DNA of 64,000 bases from Conchocele bisecta (taxonomy: Eukaryota > Mollusca > Bivalvia > Lucinida > Thyasiridae): NCBI GenBank assembly GCA_029237695.1, contig CM055274.1, forward strand, positions 17,349,505 to 17,413,504, read 5' to 3'. Made by a program: the position numbers and the translations under genes. Within the stretch, counting starts at the first letter, position 1. Every line of letters begins with the position of its first letter. Below, piece after piece: positions 10,220 through 21,030 of this stretch. Below the pieces are notes generated by a model. The model did no database searches and was not told where the DNA came from. It saw nothing but the letters and a program-made list of their open reading frames with translations.

Positions 10220-11816
10220 AAGCGCCAGTTGAAAAAGGAAATAAAGGTCCGGAGTCATTAGTGTTAATGTCTGAAGCTATCAATTCAGCTGTTCTAGACA
10301 GTGCCTGTAGTTCGACCGTTACAGGAACAGCGTGGATGGACTGTTACTTAGATTCGCTAGAACCCTCTGCTCGAGACAAGGCTAAACACTCACCAAGTGA
10401 CACGGTGTTCAAATTCGGAGGTGGTACTGTCTTGGACTCTCAGGAAAAAGTGACATTCCCTTGTGTGATTGCTGGTGTAGAATGTGACATTGAAACAGAT
10501 GTTGTGAAGAGTGACATTCCCATACGTCTTAGTAAAACAGCCATGAAGAAGGCGAGAGTGAAGTTAGATCTAGAGAATGACTGTGCTTCTATCTTCGGGA
10601 CTGACGTACAGTTACAGTGCACATCAGGACATTATTGCGTACCTATTGATCAGTCAAGCGTGGATGTCCATGAAACTACTGAAGCTTTACTGTCATCACA
10701 TGTAGATCAAGACAAGAACAAAGTCATTGAGAAGCTTCACAAGCAGTTTGCACATCCCTCCGCTAAACGGTTGAAGAGCCTGATGAAAGATGCTGGTGGT
10801 TACACAGATGACCACCTTAAGTGTGTACACGCAGTGTCAGAGTCATGCGAAATATGTAAAAAGTATAAGAAGACTACAGCCAGACCAGTTGTGTCTCTGC
10901 CTTTGGCTACAGAATTCAATGAGGTTGTAGCTATTGACTTGAAAGAGTGGAAGCCTGGTGTATACTTCCTGCACATAATTGATATGGCCACTAGATTCAG
11001 TTTGGCTGCAGTGATAAATCGTAAGACACCAGAAGGTGTAACAGAGAAGATTATGACTGTTTGGATTGGAAGTGGTATCGGACCGCCTAAGAAGTTCTTA
11101 GCTGACAATGGAGGCGAGTTTGCAAATGATGTATTCCGCGATATGTGCCAAAACTTAAACATTGAAGTGCTCAACACAGCTGCGTACAGCCCATGGCAAA
11201 ACGGTATTTTCGAGCGTAACCATGCAGTAGTTGATGATTGTGTTGTGAAAATTCTTGAGGACCAACCAAAACTCAGTTTGGAAGTTTGGGCTATTAATGC
11301 CAAGAATTCATTGAGCATGGTGTATGGGTGGAGTCCGTACCAGTTAGTGTATGGGGCAAATCCCAATATTCCATCAACATTACATGACAAGCCTCCGGCC
11401 TTGGAAAACTCAACAATCAGTGAAAGCTTTGCGAAGCACTTGAACGCGTTACATTCTAGTAGACGTGCATTCATACAAGCAGAATCCTCAGAACGCATAA
11501 GGAGAGCATTACGGCACAAGATTAGAGCATCTAAAAGAGTATTTTGAACATGGTGACCGAGTGTACAACAAGAGGGATGACGATCACAAATGGAAGGGGC
11601 CTGGAAGTGTAATTGGACAAGATGGAAATATTGTGTTCGTGAGGCATGGTAGTGTGTATGTGAGAGTGCATCCCTGTAGGCTGATTAGATGTGGTGCAGA
11701 ATTCCAAAATCCAGTGAATGAAGTACCGGTAGTGAAAAATGAACAAAGTGAGGTAATTAAACAGACGATTGATGATGAAACCGATGAGGACCAGGCGACA
11801 AGTTGAACCGTGATAT
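10213..11816 (+). pseudogene. Ty1/copia-type protease-like segment and integrase
   Basis: A clean 444-codon frame runs from ATG 10213 to 11547. Residues 17-150 begin AVLDSACSSTVTGTAW, compatible with the D-S-G/A active site of copia proteases. Residues about 175-220 hold the zinc-binding part: KLHKQFAHPSAKRLKSL and CEICKKYKKT. The integrase core follows: VVAIDLKEWKPGVYFLHIID, FLADNGGEFANDVFR and AYSPWQNGIFERNH, giving the D, D, E triad. WSPYQLVYGANPNIPS is typical of the copia C-terminal region. A frameshift near 11525 moves the remainder into the frame that reads RDDDHKWKGPGSVIGQDG up to about 11800. Integrase lying before RT is diagnostic of Ty1/copia. No copia gag or copia LTR precedes it: it abuts the gypsy integrase directly. 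It may belong to the mollusc copia lineages (CoMol or similar), which I cannot confirm. Confidence 0.88.
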
Positions 11817-13595
11817 TCAGGAAGTAATTCAGCCTGAAGTTCCCAATGCTGAAGTAATAATAATAGATGCGGGTAATAATGTTGCCAATGGTAAAAATCA
11901 GAATTTAAGACCAGAAAAGTCTATACCTGACGTAAATGATAGAATCATATTCTTACCTTAGGGTAGTGCTAATTGGAGAAGAGCGCATGTAATCAGTCGC
12001 GGTGGGAAAGCTACAGGAAAGAATTGGGCATACCTCAATATCCAGGAAGATGGAAAAGAATTTCCGACTGGTATCAATTTTGTTAATGAAGTTGAAGAAT
12101 GGATGCTCATTGAGGATGTGTATGAAGTTAATGCTGTCATCATTCCCTCGACAAGGCATGGTGAAACTGACGTAAAGAAAGCAAAGGTTTCAGAATTAGA
12201 GAATTGGAAGGCATTCTCAGTGTATGAAGAAGTACCCTTTACTGGACAAACTCTGATGTCAACTAGATGGGTCATTACTGAGAAGAATGTAGGTGGCAAT
12301 CATTTTGTGAAAGCTCGATTAGTAGTGAGGGGTTTTGAAGAGGAAAATGTAGTACAATCAGATTCACTACAGCTCACAAAGAGAGTCTGCGTCTCTTTCT
12401 CACATTATCTTCGACACTAAAGTTTTCGTTGCATACCTTAGATGTCAAGGCAGCGTTCCTTCAAGGAAATAAGGTTGATAGGGACATATATGTGAACGTT
12501 CCAATAGAATGTGCAACAGATAATTCAGTTGTGTGGAAGTTAAAGAAGTGTGTATATGGTCTAGTTGATGCGTCTAGAAATTGGTTCTTGAGTGTGAAGA
12601 AGGAGCTTTTGTTGTTGGGATGCTTGCAATCTAAATTGGACCCTGCAGTGTTCTATTGGCTCCAAAACGGCGAATTGCAAGGTCTGTTCCTAATGCATGT
12701 TGATGACTGTTGGCTGGTTCAAGTGACTTCAAGGTCAGTGTCATAGATGTTATCATGGACAAATTTCAGTGTGGTAAGGAGGAAGATGGCAGTTTCAGGT
12801 ACATTGGTCTGAACATCGCACAGGAAGGTGATAAGATACTGCTAGATTAACATGAATATACTGGGGAATTGGACCAGATCAGTGGTGTTACACCCGAAAC
12901 TGTTCAGAGTAAGATTCAGCAAGAGGTCATAGGTCAGTTACACTGGATTTCCACGCAGACCAGACCCGACCTCAGTTTTGATGTGTTGGACTTATCCACA
13001 GCCACTGGTGAGAATAGTCTGAAACAGAAAAGTAAAATCAACAAAGTTGTTCGCAAAGCAAAAAACAATGCATATAAGGTGGCGTTTCCTAGTCTGCGTA
13101 GTTTAGAGGAAATAGAGATTATTCTGTTCACGGATGCATCCTATGCAAACCTCTCTGATCGAGTGTCTAGTGCCGGAGGATACGTTACAAGGAAAGAATG
13201 GCTATTATTCTCCTATCGCTTGGTCTTCAAAGAAAATTAAAGTCTTGTGAAAAGTTCTCTAGCTGCTGAATGTCTGTCATTGGTGGATGGTATTGATGCT
13301 TCCTTCTACTTACGAAGTCTTCTCCAGGAGATCATTCCATGCTGTCCTTCCATTCCCATAATCTGTATGACGGACAAAAAGTCACTGGTACAAAATATCC
13401 ATTCCACAAAATTAGTGTCCGAGAGGAGACTGCGGTTAGATTTGGCTAGTATTAAGGAAAGTGTGTCTGTCAAGAGACATCCAGGTGAAATGGATCAAGG
13501 CCAGCCATCAGATATCTGACTGTTTAACTAAGGGCGGGGCAGATTTCCACCTTCTGACGGAAGCAATCAGCAGTGGATCATTACCGGGCATATAA
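11817..13595 (+). pseudogene. Ty1/copia reverse transcriptase and RNase H, broken
   Basis: After an acidic linker and a stop near 11960, the RT starts ENWKAFSVYEEVPFTGQTL, MSTRWVITEKN and KARLVVRGFEEENV, which match the copia RVT_2 family. A frameshift near 12370 precedes HTLDVKAAFLQGN, CVYGLVDASRNWFLSVKKEL and the catalytic MHVDDCWLVQ (the YVDD equivalent, intact, about 12692-12721). Stops and shifts at about 12746 and 12848 follow. Then come QLHWISTQTRPDLSFDVLDL and the RNase H motif IILFTDASYANLSDR, with a further frameshift near 13200. The frame ends WIKASHQISDCLTKGGADF to a stop at 13593. RNase H after RT, with nothing behind it, is the normal end of a copia pol. Several breaks make it inactive. 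Confidence 0.9.
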
Positions 13596-13729
13596 GACTA
13601 ATGCGATTGTACCATGATATCGGACGGAGTTTCATTTCAAATACTGAGAAATGTACTTGAGAATTTGTTTCAAAATGTGATTTGGAACAAATACGGAAAA
13701 ATCGTAACAGTTGGCAGCTCTGCAACACC

Positions 13730-14704
13730 ATGGAAGAAATCGTTCAGCAAATGCTGCCCCAGGATGCGTCCCCGGAGGTCTTCGTCATGCCGCCCAAGGA
13801 TGCGTCCCTTGTAGTCGTCCCCATGCCGCCACAGCTTGATTCCCGCGAGGTCCCCGTCGAGGAGCTGGATGCCGCACCGGATCGGGGATCGGGGGCTTAC
13901 GACAGCCACTTCCATCTGGACGGTCTCCAGTTGGCCTTGGGAGTGGATGATGACATCGAGATGATCAACGCCCATCTACGCCCCAGGGAGGCCCACACCG
14001 TCAGTGTCATCGGGGGTGTCGTCAACTTCTGTGACCCATCCCGCTACCCAGACGAAGCCACCATCAAGGACCTACGAAGCCGAGGATATCGTACTGCCAT
14101 TGGGATACACCTGAAGCACGCCCCCAACGCAGGCACCGCCAACCTGTTCGCGCTCGCGAACCTCGCCACCCTCCCAGATGTCGCCGCCATTGGGGAAGTC
14201 AGGATCGACCACTCTGTGCCTCCTCGGCAGTGGGCCCTTCAACATGACCTGCTGGCGAGTGTCCTCCCCCACCTACAAGACCGTCACGTGCTGGTTCTCC
14301 ACTGCCGTGGGATCAACCGCGTTGGCGTCGATGAGCCGTTTAGTGCCCTTATCTACCACCTCATCGGTGTCGTCCCACCCTTGCAGAGGATCCACCTGCA
14401 CTGCTTCTCCGGGACAACGCAGACCACCCACCTGTGGCTGAGGCACTTCCCGAACACCCGCTTCGGCTTCAGCTATATGGTGGCCAACTTCCACCAGGAC
14501 CAGAAGGCAGCCCTCCGCACGCTGACGCCGGATCGACTGCTGCTGGAGACCGACGCCCCCTACTTCAGCGTTCCCGGCTACGCCAACTCAGCCCCCAGCT
14601 TCCTGAGGATGGTCGCGGAGAAGGTTGCCCAGATTCGAGGGGAGGCAACAGAGGATGTCCTGGAGGCGACGACGAGGAACGGCCGGGACTTCTACGGCGT
14701 GTAG
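13730..14704 (+). CDS. TatD-family metal-dependent hydrolase carried in the LTR element
   Basis: An intact 324-codon frame runs from ATG 13730, the first ATG in a frame that opens slightly earlier. All landmarks of TatD-type amidohydrolases (TIM barrel, two metals) are present in order: YDSHFHLDG (HxH), AIGIHLKHA, AIGEVRIDHSVPP (metal-bridging Glu), VLVLHCRG, IHLHCFSG and LLLETDAPYFSVPGY (catalytic Asp). TatD enzymes are typically 3'-5' exonucleases or DNA/RNA repair nucleases of about 260-300 aa. The N-terminal 60 residues are an acidic, Pro-rich extension (MLPQDASPEVFVMPP). It lies just after copia RNase H and before the 3' LTR, where env-like or accessory genes sit in LTR elements. By eye it is much more GC-rich than the pol genes, and unlike them it has no stop or frameshift. 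Family is secure. A role in the element's life cycle is inference. Confidence 0.85.
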   Translation: MEEIVQQMLPQDASPEVFVMPPKDASLVVVPMPPQLDSREVPVEELDAAPDRGSGAYDSHFHLDGLQLALGVDDDIEMINAHLRPREAHTVSVIGGVVNFCDPSRYPDEATIKDLRSRGYRTAIGIHLKHAPNAGTANLFALANLATLPDVAAIGEVRIDHSVPPRQWALQHDLLASVLPHLQDRHVLVLHCRGINRVGVDEPFSALIYHLIGVVPPLQRIHLHCFSGTTQTTHLWLRHFPNTRFGFSYMVANFHQDQKAALRTLTPDRLLLETDAPYFSVPGYANSAPSFLRMVAEKVAQIRGEATEDVLEATTRNGRDFYGV

Positions 14705-15066
14705 GAGATGACACAGTGGGGGGGTGGGGGGTATTTTTATTTTTGGAGAAACAATTTAAGTGGGTGGTGGGGGGGGGGAAGGTATTTCTTTTGTGTGGGG
14801 GAGAGGTTTATTTATATTGTTGGTGTACGTTCGACGTATATCCACAATCGCAGGAGTCAATAAGCCAACATTTGACTGGGGAGCTTTTCCAGGAGGGTGT
14901 ATGTTCAACATATGCCATCCATTACCCAGCTGCGATACCATATTGATTGAGGGTAGGAATATTTTAATATTTGGGGTGGTGGTGTACGTTCCACGTATGC
15001 CGCTACTACCACCAGGGGACCTCTCTCAATATTCATGAAAATCCTGGCGACCTTCTATTTTTGTGT
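14705..15066 (+). other. Noncoding 3' region of the LTR element
   Basis: G-rich sequence without a plausible gene. The phrase 'gtgtacgttcgacgtat' (about 14822) returns as 'gtgtatgttcaacatat' (14898) and 'gtgtacgttccacgtat' (14982), each containing a small inverted repeat around cgttcNacgta. This gives three spaced copies of unknown meaning. Confidence 0.45.
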
Positions 15067-15204
<138 letters not shown>

Positions 15205-15574
15205 AGGTGTATATTATTATTATGTAAATACCATACTGGGAGGGATTCTTGTTAACTTGCCCCCTTCATTGGTAAACTTTGGGTAATGTTATTATTTGGG
15301 GAAATAAGGCCTTGCGTTCGACATAGCCTACATTTCTCTGGGCCGACTAGTCGCTTTTGCAGACGTTCCATGTCTGCAGCAGCGAAGATGCACTGTAAAT
15401 ACTTGTCGAAGTTTATTCCTTCTATGTAAAACCCCATTTGACGTCTATTTGGACGTCAACCCCTCATCAGTGACGTCACTCGACGTCTATAACATCCTTT
15501 GTAACCGCTATATTACTAAGGTGTATACGGGCCGATATATAATCCAGAGATAGGTTCTACACTTTTCATATAAA
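15205..15574 (+). other. Noncoding stretch between the G-tracts
   Basis: No gene seen. It contains several 'gacgtc' or 'cgacgtcta' motifs (15441-15487: gacgtctatttggacgtcaa, later cgacgtctataac). Confidence 0.35.
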
Positions 15575-15619
15575 GTGGGGTGGGGGGGGGGGGGGCGGGG
15601 GGGGGGTGTGGGGGGGGGT

Positions 15620-15651
<32 letters not shown>

Positions 15652-15663
15652 GGGGGGGGGGGA
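15575..15663 (+). repeat. Poly-G tract at the polypurine-tract position
   Basis: A G run with few T and C interruptions ends directly before the 3' LTR (TGTTATCTCGG at 15665). Plus-strand priming in LTR elements uses a purine-rich tract exactly here, so this run probably includes an expanded polypurine tract. Confidence 0.7.
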
Positions 15664-15664
15664 G

Positions 15665-16019
15665 TGTTATCTCGGCCCGTCTAAATATTAAATCCTGAAA
15701 CTAGTGATACCCGTTTTGGATAATGTCAAGGTCGACCCACATCCGGGGACTGCGTGATGGATTCCTTTGATTATTTCGCGGGGTTTCGGTCACATGGGTG
15801 TGCTCGACCAATCAACGACGAACCAGGATCGGTCACATGGGCAGGCTCGACCAAACAAGGACGAACCAAGAGCGAGGAGGAGAGCGAGGAGTAAACAGTG
15901 TTTTATTGATTCTCCGGATTATCAGAGCGAAAAACGTCAACAGAGCGTCATCAAGACACGTGAGTGGTTATATTTATAGGCCAAGTGATTATATAGTTTT
16001 CCCCTCCTTGTTGACAATA
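15665..16019 (+). repeat. 3' LTR
   Basis: Matches 1252-1610 with about eight substitutions and two 2-bp indels by my count. It begins TGTTATCTCGG and ends TTGACAATA, followed by tagg, the possible target duplication. Unlike the 5' copy, the end is not followed by AA, so the AATAAA present at the 5' junction is absent. Confidence 0.88.
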
Positions 16020-16203
16020 TAGGCATGAAATGGCATAAAGGAGCTTTGCAAAGTGAAGTTCTACAATTACTTTAAAATCTTGTTTCTTTCAATCTGCAAA
16101 AAAACACACCGGTATTTATAGATTAAATGATTGTTTATACAAATGCTATTGCTAGATTATGCTCTACATAAGCTATCAATAGCAAATTCTTTTTAAACAT
16201 CAT

Positions 16204-16437
16204 TTAACCCTTAGAGCGCTACTCACAACAATGTCATCTGCTGTTGCTTTTATATCTTGCCTTATTTGTCAATAAAAACATGGTTTTCCAATGGAAATGA
16301 GTCTGAAGTGCTGTCAAAGCATGTTGTGTAAATTATTCTAAAGTGCTGTCAAAGCATGTTTTTGATGATAAAAATGGAAAATAGAAAATAAACAGCGGCC
16401 GACAAAAAATACATTAAGATAGGGGTCTAAGGGTTAA
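16204..16437. repeat. Family A palindromic MITE (piggyBac-like ends)
   Basis: TTAACCCTTAGAGCGCT at the left and GTCTAAGGGTTAA at the right are inverted, with TTAA at each edge as in piggyBac target sites. Inside, 'catctgctgttgc' pairs loosely with 'aacagcggccgac', and the core 'aaagtgctgtcaaagcatgt' is present in two copies. Confidence 0.75.
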
Positions 16438-16879
16438 TCTCTAAACATGCTAAATACTGGTGTTGTTTGCAGATTTAAAGAATCAAGATAATAGCATAAC
16501 TTGGCAAAGGGCAATAACTGCTACAAATTTATGGGAGCTCACCATATGAATAGCTTCCCCAATACCATGTATATTAAAGTCTGAATTACGGTTGTCCATG
16601 GTAGTCAGTCAGTCATGTAATAGTTCACATATTGAATTTGGAACAAATTAATTTATTAACAAGAGACGAGGTAAAGCCACAAAGGCCTAACAGACAATTG
16701 GCTATTAATGTTGTTATGACCTATGACCACAATTGAAAGTGACAAATGTCAGTGGCCTAAGTTGGCAAATGAATCCAGTGTATGATAAAACCTACATGCA
16801 GTTGCAGGCTGTATACATGTATTAGTACAATATACGAATGAACATCTGTGCTGTCAGATGAGTGCTGTCCAATTTAACA

Positions 16880-17170
16880 TTGAAAATGGCTAAGTCGATT
16901 ATATGAAAAAAAATATGTTGTCAAAAAAGGTCACATGTTGGATAGAGAGGTATGTGGTGGGTTATGAAGTTGTGAAAGTATGGTGGTCCTAGGTGGTACA
17001 GTATCGGAGAAATGGACATAAATACAAAAACATAACATTGAAAATGGTTAAGTCGATTACACGGAAAAAAAATAATCACATGTTGGATAGTGGTATGTGA
17101 TGGATATCCGTTGGTTAACAAGTTGTGCAAGTATGGTGGTTCTAGGTGGTACAGTAACAGAGAAACGGAC
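16880..17170. repeat. Two-copy direct repeat
   Basis: Two blocks of about 130 bp share ordered phrases (aaatggNtaagtcgatta, cacatgttggatag, aagtatggtggt, ctaggtggtacagta). The second copy is slightly shortened. Confidence 0.55.
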
Positions 17171-17293
17171 AAAACACGAAAACTTAACATTGGACTTGGA
17201 GGCCGCCCGCCCACAGCCCTCCCGCCGGCTTTCGCCAATCCAATACCCGGGATGTTTTATTGTTTGGCCCGCCCCGTCATGTTCCTTTGAATG

Positions 17294-17429
17294 TAGCATC
17301 ATCATGGGAACCACCCCATTGAGACGGTTCAAATGAGTGGTTACAACTTATACTTTAATTGACAAATAGTAAAAATAAGATATTTAGACAAGAAAATGTG
17401 GCCTATCGGCTCACAACTTAACCGTACCC
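17294..17429. repeat. Family B MITE, right half
   Basis: Contains 'gagacggttcaaatgagtgg' and 'acaacttatactttaattg', then 'caagaaaatgtggcctatcg', matching the right half of family B with the tail also seen at 18015-18185 and 23980-24030. Confidence 0.55.
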
Positions 17430-18014
17430 ATGGCTAGTCATACGGACAGACTTACAGTCTAAACACGATATGCCTCCCAGCTATACCGTACTCGTAAGAC
17501 AACAGCAGATGACAATTTCCGTTTTCTCACATTGAAAATCAAGTCAATCAACTGACAAAATACAATTTTTCCTCTGTGAACTAAAACATTGTGAAAAGGT
17601 TTGCGCATGGGAACCAACCAAAATTAAACAGTTTACCAGATTTGTCAAAATATTCTAATCTTGATATTGTCAATCAAAGTCATGATACTTAGCATCCTTA
17701 ATCGTGATAAATTTTGTTTTAACGAGGGATGTCATATGTGCTGAGTCCTGAGTAAATAAGCCAAGGTCCTTTCTATACACCTGAACTTTTAAATTTTACT
17801 TAGAGAATCAGATTAGACTTGAACAACAAATGACTTGAGATTCTATTAAGATGGCCACCTTAGACGTGTAAATGTGCGAGCGGTCAAAGATGCCAGGGTT
17901 AAATCAGAACAATATGTGGAGTCAGGTGCGAGGTTTAATTAGAATTTGGTCGGGATTGGTCATGGAAGTTAATCCATTTCCTGTGGGCTACTGGTTCACA
18001 GGAATCAAATTTAG

Positions 18015-18185
18015 GAATTTTTTTTTTTTTTCTTCATTTCATAATGAAAGTATATGTTGCTACCACTCATGTGAACCGTCTCAACGAGACAGTTCAAATG
18101 AGTGATAACAACAAATACTTCTGTTGAAAAATGAGAAAAAAACAACGCTATTTTCCATGAGAACAAGAAAATGTGGCTTGTTGTC
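18015..18185. repeat. Family B palindromic MITE
   Basis: 'aatgaaagtatatgttgc', then 'gaaccgtctcaacgagacag' and 'ttcaaatgagtgataacaac' form the family hairpin, followed by 'agaacaagaaaatgtggctt'. Confidence 0.65.
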
Positions 18186-18290
18186 ACACACATGTCCCGG
18201 TCGTAGATTGGAGAAACTATGACAAACTTCTTAACCGGACCCAGACACACGGACGGACAAACAGCACAAACACTATATGTGTGTCCCAGC

Positions 18291-18705
18291 TAGAGCTGGG
18301 ACGGGTAGTAATTTTGGACCCGGGTACCCGGGACCCTATTAACCTCGAGTACCCGAGTACCCGGTGTTCAATTATTTCCCTTGGAATAAAATACATACTA
18401 CTTCCATTAGTTGTGTTTCCTTTGTCCCATGACCTCCGGACATCATTATGGCCAGTAACACAAACAAAAACCAAGTTTGGCAATACTTTTCTTTAATTCA
18501 AGAAAAACAAAAAACAAAATGCAATCTGTGCGACTTGGGAGTTAAGTTACCGAGGTGGGGGAACAATGATATGCAGCCTGGCAGGTAAGAGTTTGTTTAT
18601 AAAGCCCATATAAATGAATGTTTAAAGAACTTAACGTTATGTGCAAATTACCCGCGGGTAACGGGTAACGATTTTGTACCCGGGTAGGAACGTTACTAAG
18701 ACTAG
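18291..18705 (+). pseudogene. Decayed hAT-like transposon remnant with BED zinc finger
   Basis: The left edge TAGAGCTGGGACGGGTA resembles hAT terminal repeats, and acccgggta motifs recur on both sides (18318-18362 and 18650-18690). At 18474-18585 one frame reads VWQYFSLIQEKQKTKCNLCD and, after a one-base slip, ELSYRGGGTMICSLAGK. Together they resemble the BED-type zinc finger (W..F, C..C, then GGT...HL) that hAT transposases and ZBED proteins use to bind DNA. The second metal-binding half is degraded (no HxxxH). No transposase catalytic domain is visible, so this is a deleted remnant. I could not define the right end. Confidence 0.45.
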
Positions 18706-19450
18706 GGTGATAACAATGTGATCACCGGCGAGTGTCTCACCCTCGAAGGTGAAGGTCATCAAGGTTGAAGATCATCAAGGTTGAAGGTGAAGGTCATCAC
18801 AATGTGAGGAAGTCCAAAATTCTTGATACGATGGTCAAAGGTCAAGGTCACACAAATGACACTGGGTGAATAGCGATCAAGGTGAGAAAGCTATTGATAA
18901 AGAATTGTAATGATCCGGATCAAGAGATAGATATTCAACATTAAAATGTACATCCACAATTATTAACACAAAGGTTAACCCTTACTACGCTGAATTAAAT
19001 GTTGTCGTCTGCTGGAAATGTTTTATTTTCAATATTTCTCGACAAAAACCTGTTCTGACAGCACATGAGAATCATCTCCAGTGGAGACAATTCTCATGTG
19101 CTGTCAAAACCAGTTTTTTGCTAAGAATTAAAGCAAAAATGAAAAACAGCAGACGGCAATTTCTGTCTCCAGCGTATGAAGGGTTAAGGTTACCAAGGTG
19201 AATGTCAAGTTCACCTGAATGACACTGGATGAATAATTATCAATGTGACAAAGCTATTTATGAAGTTTGGTATTTATAGGACTAATGGGTCAGGAGCTAT
19301 TCGACATTTGGACGTATGTCCAATATTGTTGACACCAGGGTAAAGATCACCAAGGTCAAGGTCAGCCAAATTACGCTGGGTGGATAGCAATCAATGTGAG
19401 GATGCTATTGATGATGAAATTTGGTAATGATCCAACTAGCGGATCAAAAG
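18690..19450. repeat. Family N dispersed repeat, several units
   Basis: Repeated phrases 'aatgacactgggtgaatag', 'gaNgctattgatgaagtttg', 'gtaatgatcc' and 'caccaaggtNaaggtca' occur across the stretch with a family A MITE inserted at 18975-19187. The same family flanks the LTR element at 1030-1247. Confidence 0.6.
18975..19187. repeat. Family A palindromic MITE (piggyBac-like ends)
   Basis: TTAACCCTTACTACGCTG at left and AGCGTATGAAGGGTTAA at right. The central arms 'agcacatgagaatcatctcc' and 'ggagacaattctcatgtgct' form a long hairpin. TTAA at both edges. Confidence 0.8.
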
Positions 19451-19560
19451 TGAAAGTAAATGGGGTTTAACGTCCCAGCAACAGCTAAGGTCATATAGAG
19501 ACGGGACTACAGTTTAAAGTCTCGTCCGACAGCGACAGTAGGAAGCTGAAAACTCGGACA
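19451..19560. repeat. SINE-like fragment (head)
   Basis: 'ggggtttaacgtcccagcaa' followed by 'cagctaaggtcatatagaga' is the head of the SINE family seen complete at 57790-58260. Here it breaks off after about 110 bp. Confidence 0.5.
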
Positions 19561-20860
19561 GACAGACCAACAGACGGACAAAATGACCAGATGGATCAGC
19601 AGACAGGGTGGTGACTGTCTGTACCTCAGAAGTTTGTTCAGGTACATACACAAATGAGAATTAGCTATACAGATTGATAAGCATAAGCAAGATAATATGT
19701 CAGTTACTGCATGTGACAGAATCTGTATTACTATACAGTAACTGGAGAAAATGGTCTTATAGGCTAAATCAACACGTGTTCTTGTACATGGTCTTACTGT
19801 TTTGAGTGAAGATAGCAGGCCCGTACGCAATAATTTATATAGGGGGTTGCCTTATCAACGGCGCGAAGGGCTGGAGTTGCTAAGAATTATTTTTTACACA
19901 TCCACAGACGGGCCTCGACGGAAATAGGGGGGTTCGTATGTGTCGGAGTCCGGAATTGTGTAAAAAATATTCCTTTTTCATTAAAGGTACATGCCTACTC
20001 AGTAGGCACAAACTGTTTTTTATAGGAATTAAATAAGTGTATAATTTTGTCACTATTCCACCAGTTCTAAAAAATATGAGTGCCTGCTATACAGATGTAA
20101 TCACTTAGTAATATTTATTTTATTGATAGTGACTCGCGGTGTTATCAGGCTATTTTCATATGCAAATGAGGCATGATATTTTTTAATTATTTATAATAAT
20201 TAAATGTGTCAAATGAAAAAATTATATTTTCGACAGATTATAAAGTATAATCAATGCACATAAAAAAATAAATACAGAGAATAAATAGTAATGTCCGTTT
20301 TAAGGAAACATGGTTATCGCCCCTGATATCAGTGTGGAAATTTACGTCTGAAATAAAATGTTGTATTTATGCCAATCTATACGTGGGGAATGATGAATGT
20401 TTATTTTGCAAAATGTCTCCGATGATGTCTCTGATATAAAGAACATTAATTTTATTTTGTGCCTACTGAGTGGGCAATAATAAAATAAACTTATTTAATT
20501 TCAATTTAAAAATCGGAGTGGGAAACGATTTGCATAAAATGCATATATACCGTAATCGTACATTTAAACGCACCCCCCCCCCCGGCATTTTTTGAAAATC
20601 AACAACCCACTTACCATTAACATAGATGCCCAAGTAAAGTCCGGTAAAATTTCCCAAAAGTTGCTTTCGAATCGGTAAAATTTAGCGTAAATAATCCGGA
20701 CATACAATCAATAATTGCGGTGCGGTAACTCTCATACCTTTATAAACTGCACTTCCGCTCATGCGATTTGATGTGTGTTCGTAACCGTGAGCGGCGATTT
20801 GTACATTGTGAAATAAAATATTTGCAAAATTGCAATGAAATGAACCTCAGTGTATTACCT
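19561..20860. other. Noncoding stretch, no gene seen
   Basis: AT-rich with no coherent frame. 'gcctactcagtaggcaca' (about 19990) and 'gcctactgagtgggcaata' (20461) are related short inverted motifs about 470 bp apart, possibly edges of an unidentified element. Confidence 0.35.
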
Positions 20861-20864
20861 AGGA

Positions 20865-20964
20865 TCTAGTCCAGATAATAATGGGGAAGTTATGTATCAC
20901 CATATGTACGACAATCTAGTCCAGATAATAATGGGGAAGTTATGTATCACCATATGTACGACAA
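20865..20964. repeat. 50-bp tandem duplication
   Basis: Two identical adjacent units starting 'tctagtccagataataatgg' and ending 'catatgtacgacaa'. Confidence 0.9.
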
Positions 20965-21030
20965 TTCGGCCCGATGGGACTTCGTCCCTGGAGACTTCAG
21001 CCCGAGGATAGGATAGAGGGAATGTGGTCA

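Larger units (their letters stand above)
16438..18290. other. Repeat-rich noncoding stretch
   Basis: No gene recognised. There is a partial direct repeat between about 16890-17000 and 17033-17165 (shared 'cattgaaaatggNtaagtcgatta', 'tcacatgttggata', 'ggtggtNctaggtggtacagta'). Family B fragments lie at 17294-17429 and 18015-18185. Confidence 0.45.

Noticed and set aside
10213..13595. The copia segment as an independent nested retrotransposon
   Set aside because: No LTRs, primer-binding site, gag or target duplication can be seen at its edges, so I treat it as part of the composite. A search could still overturn this.
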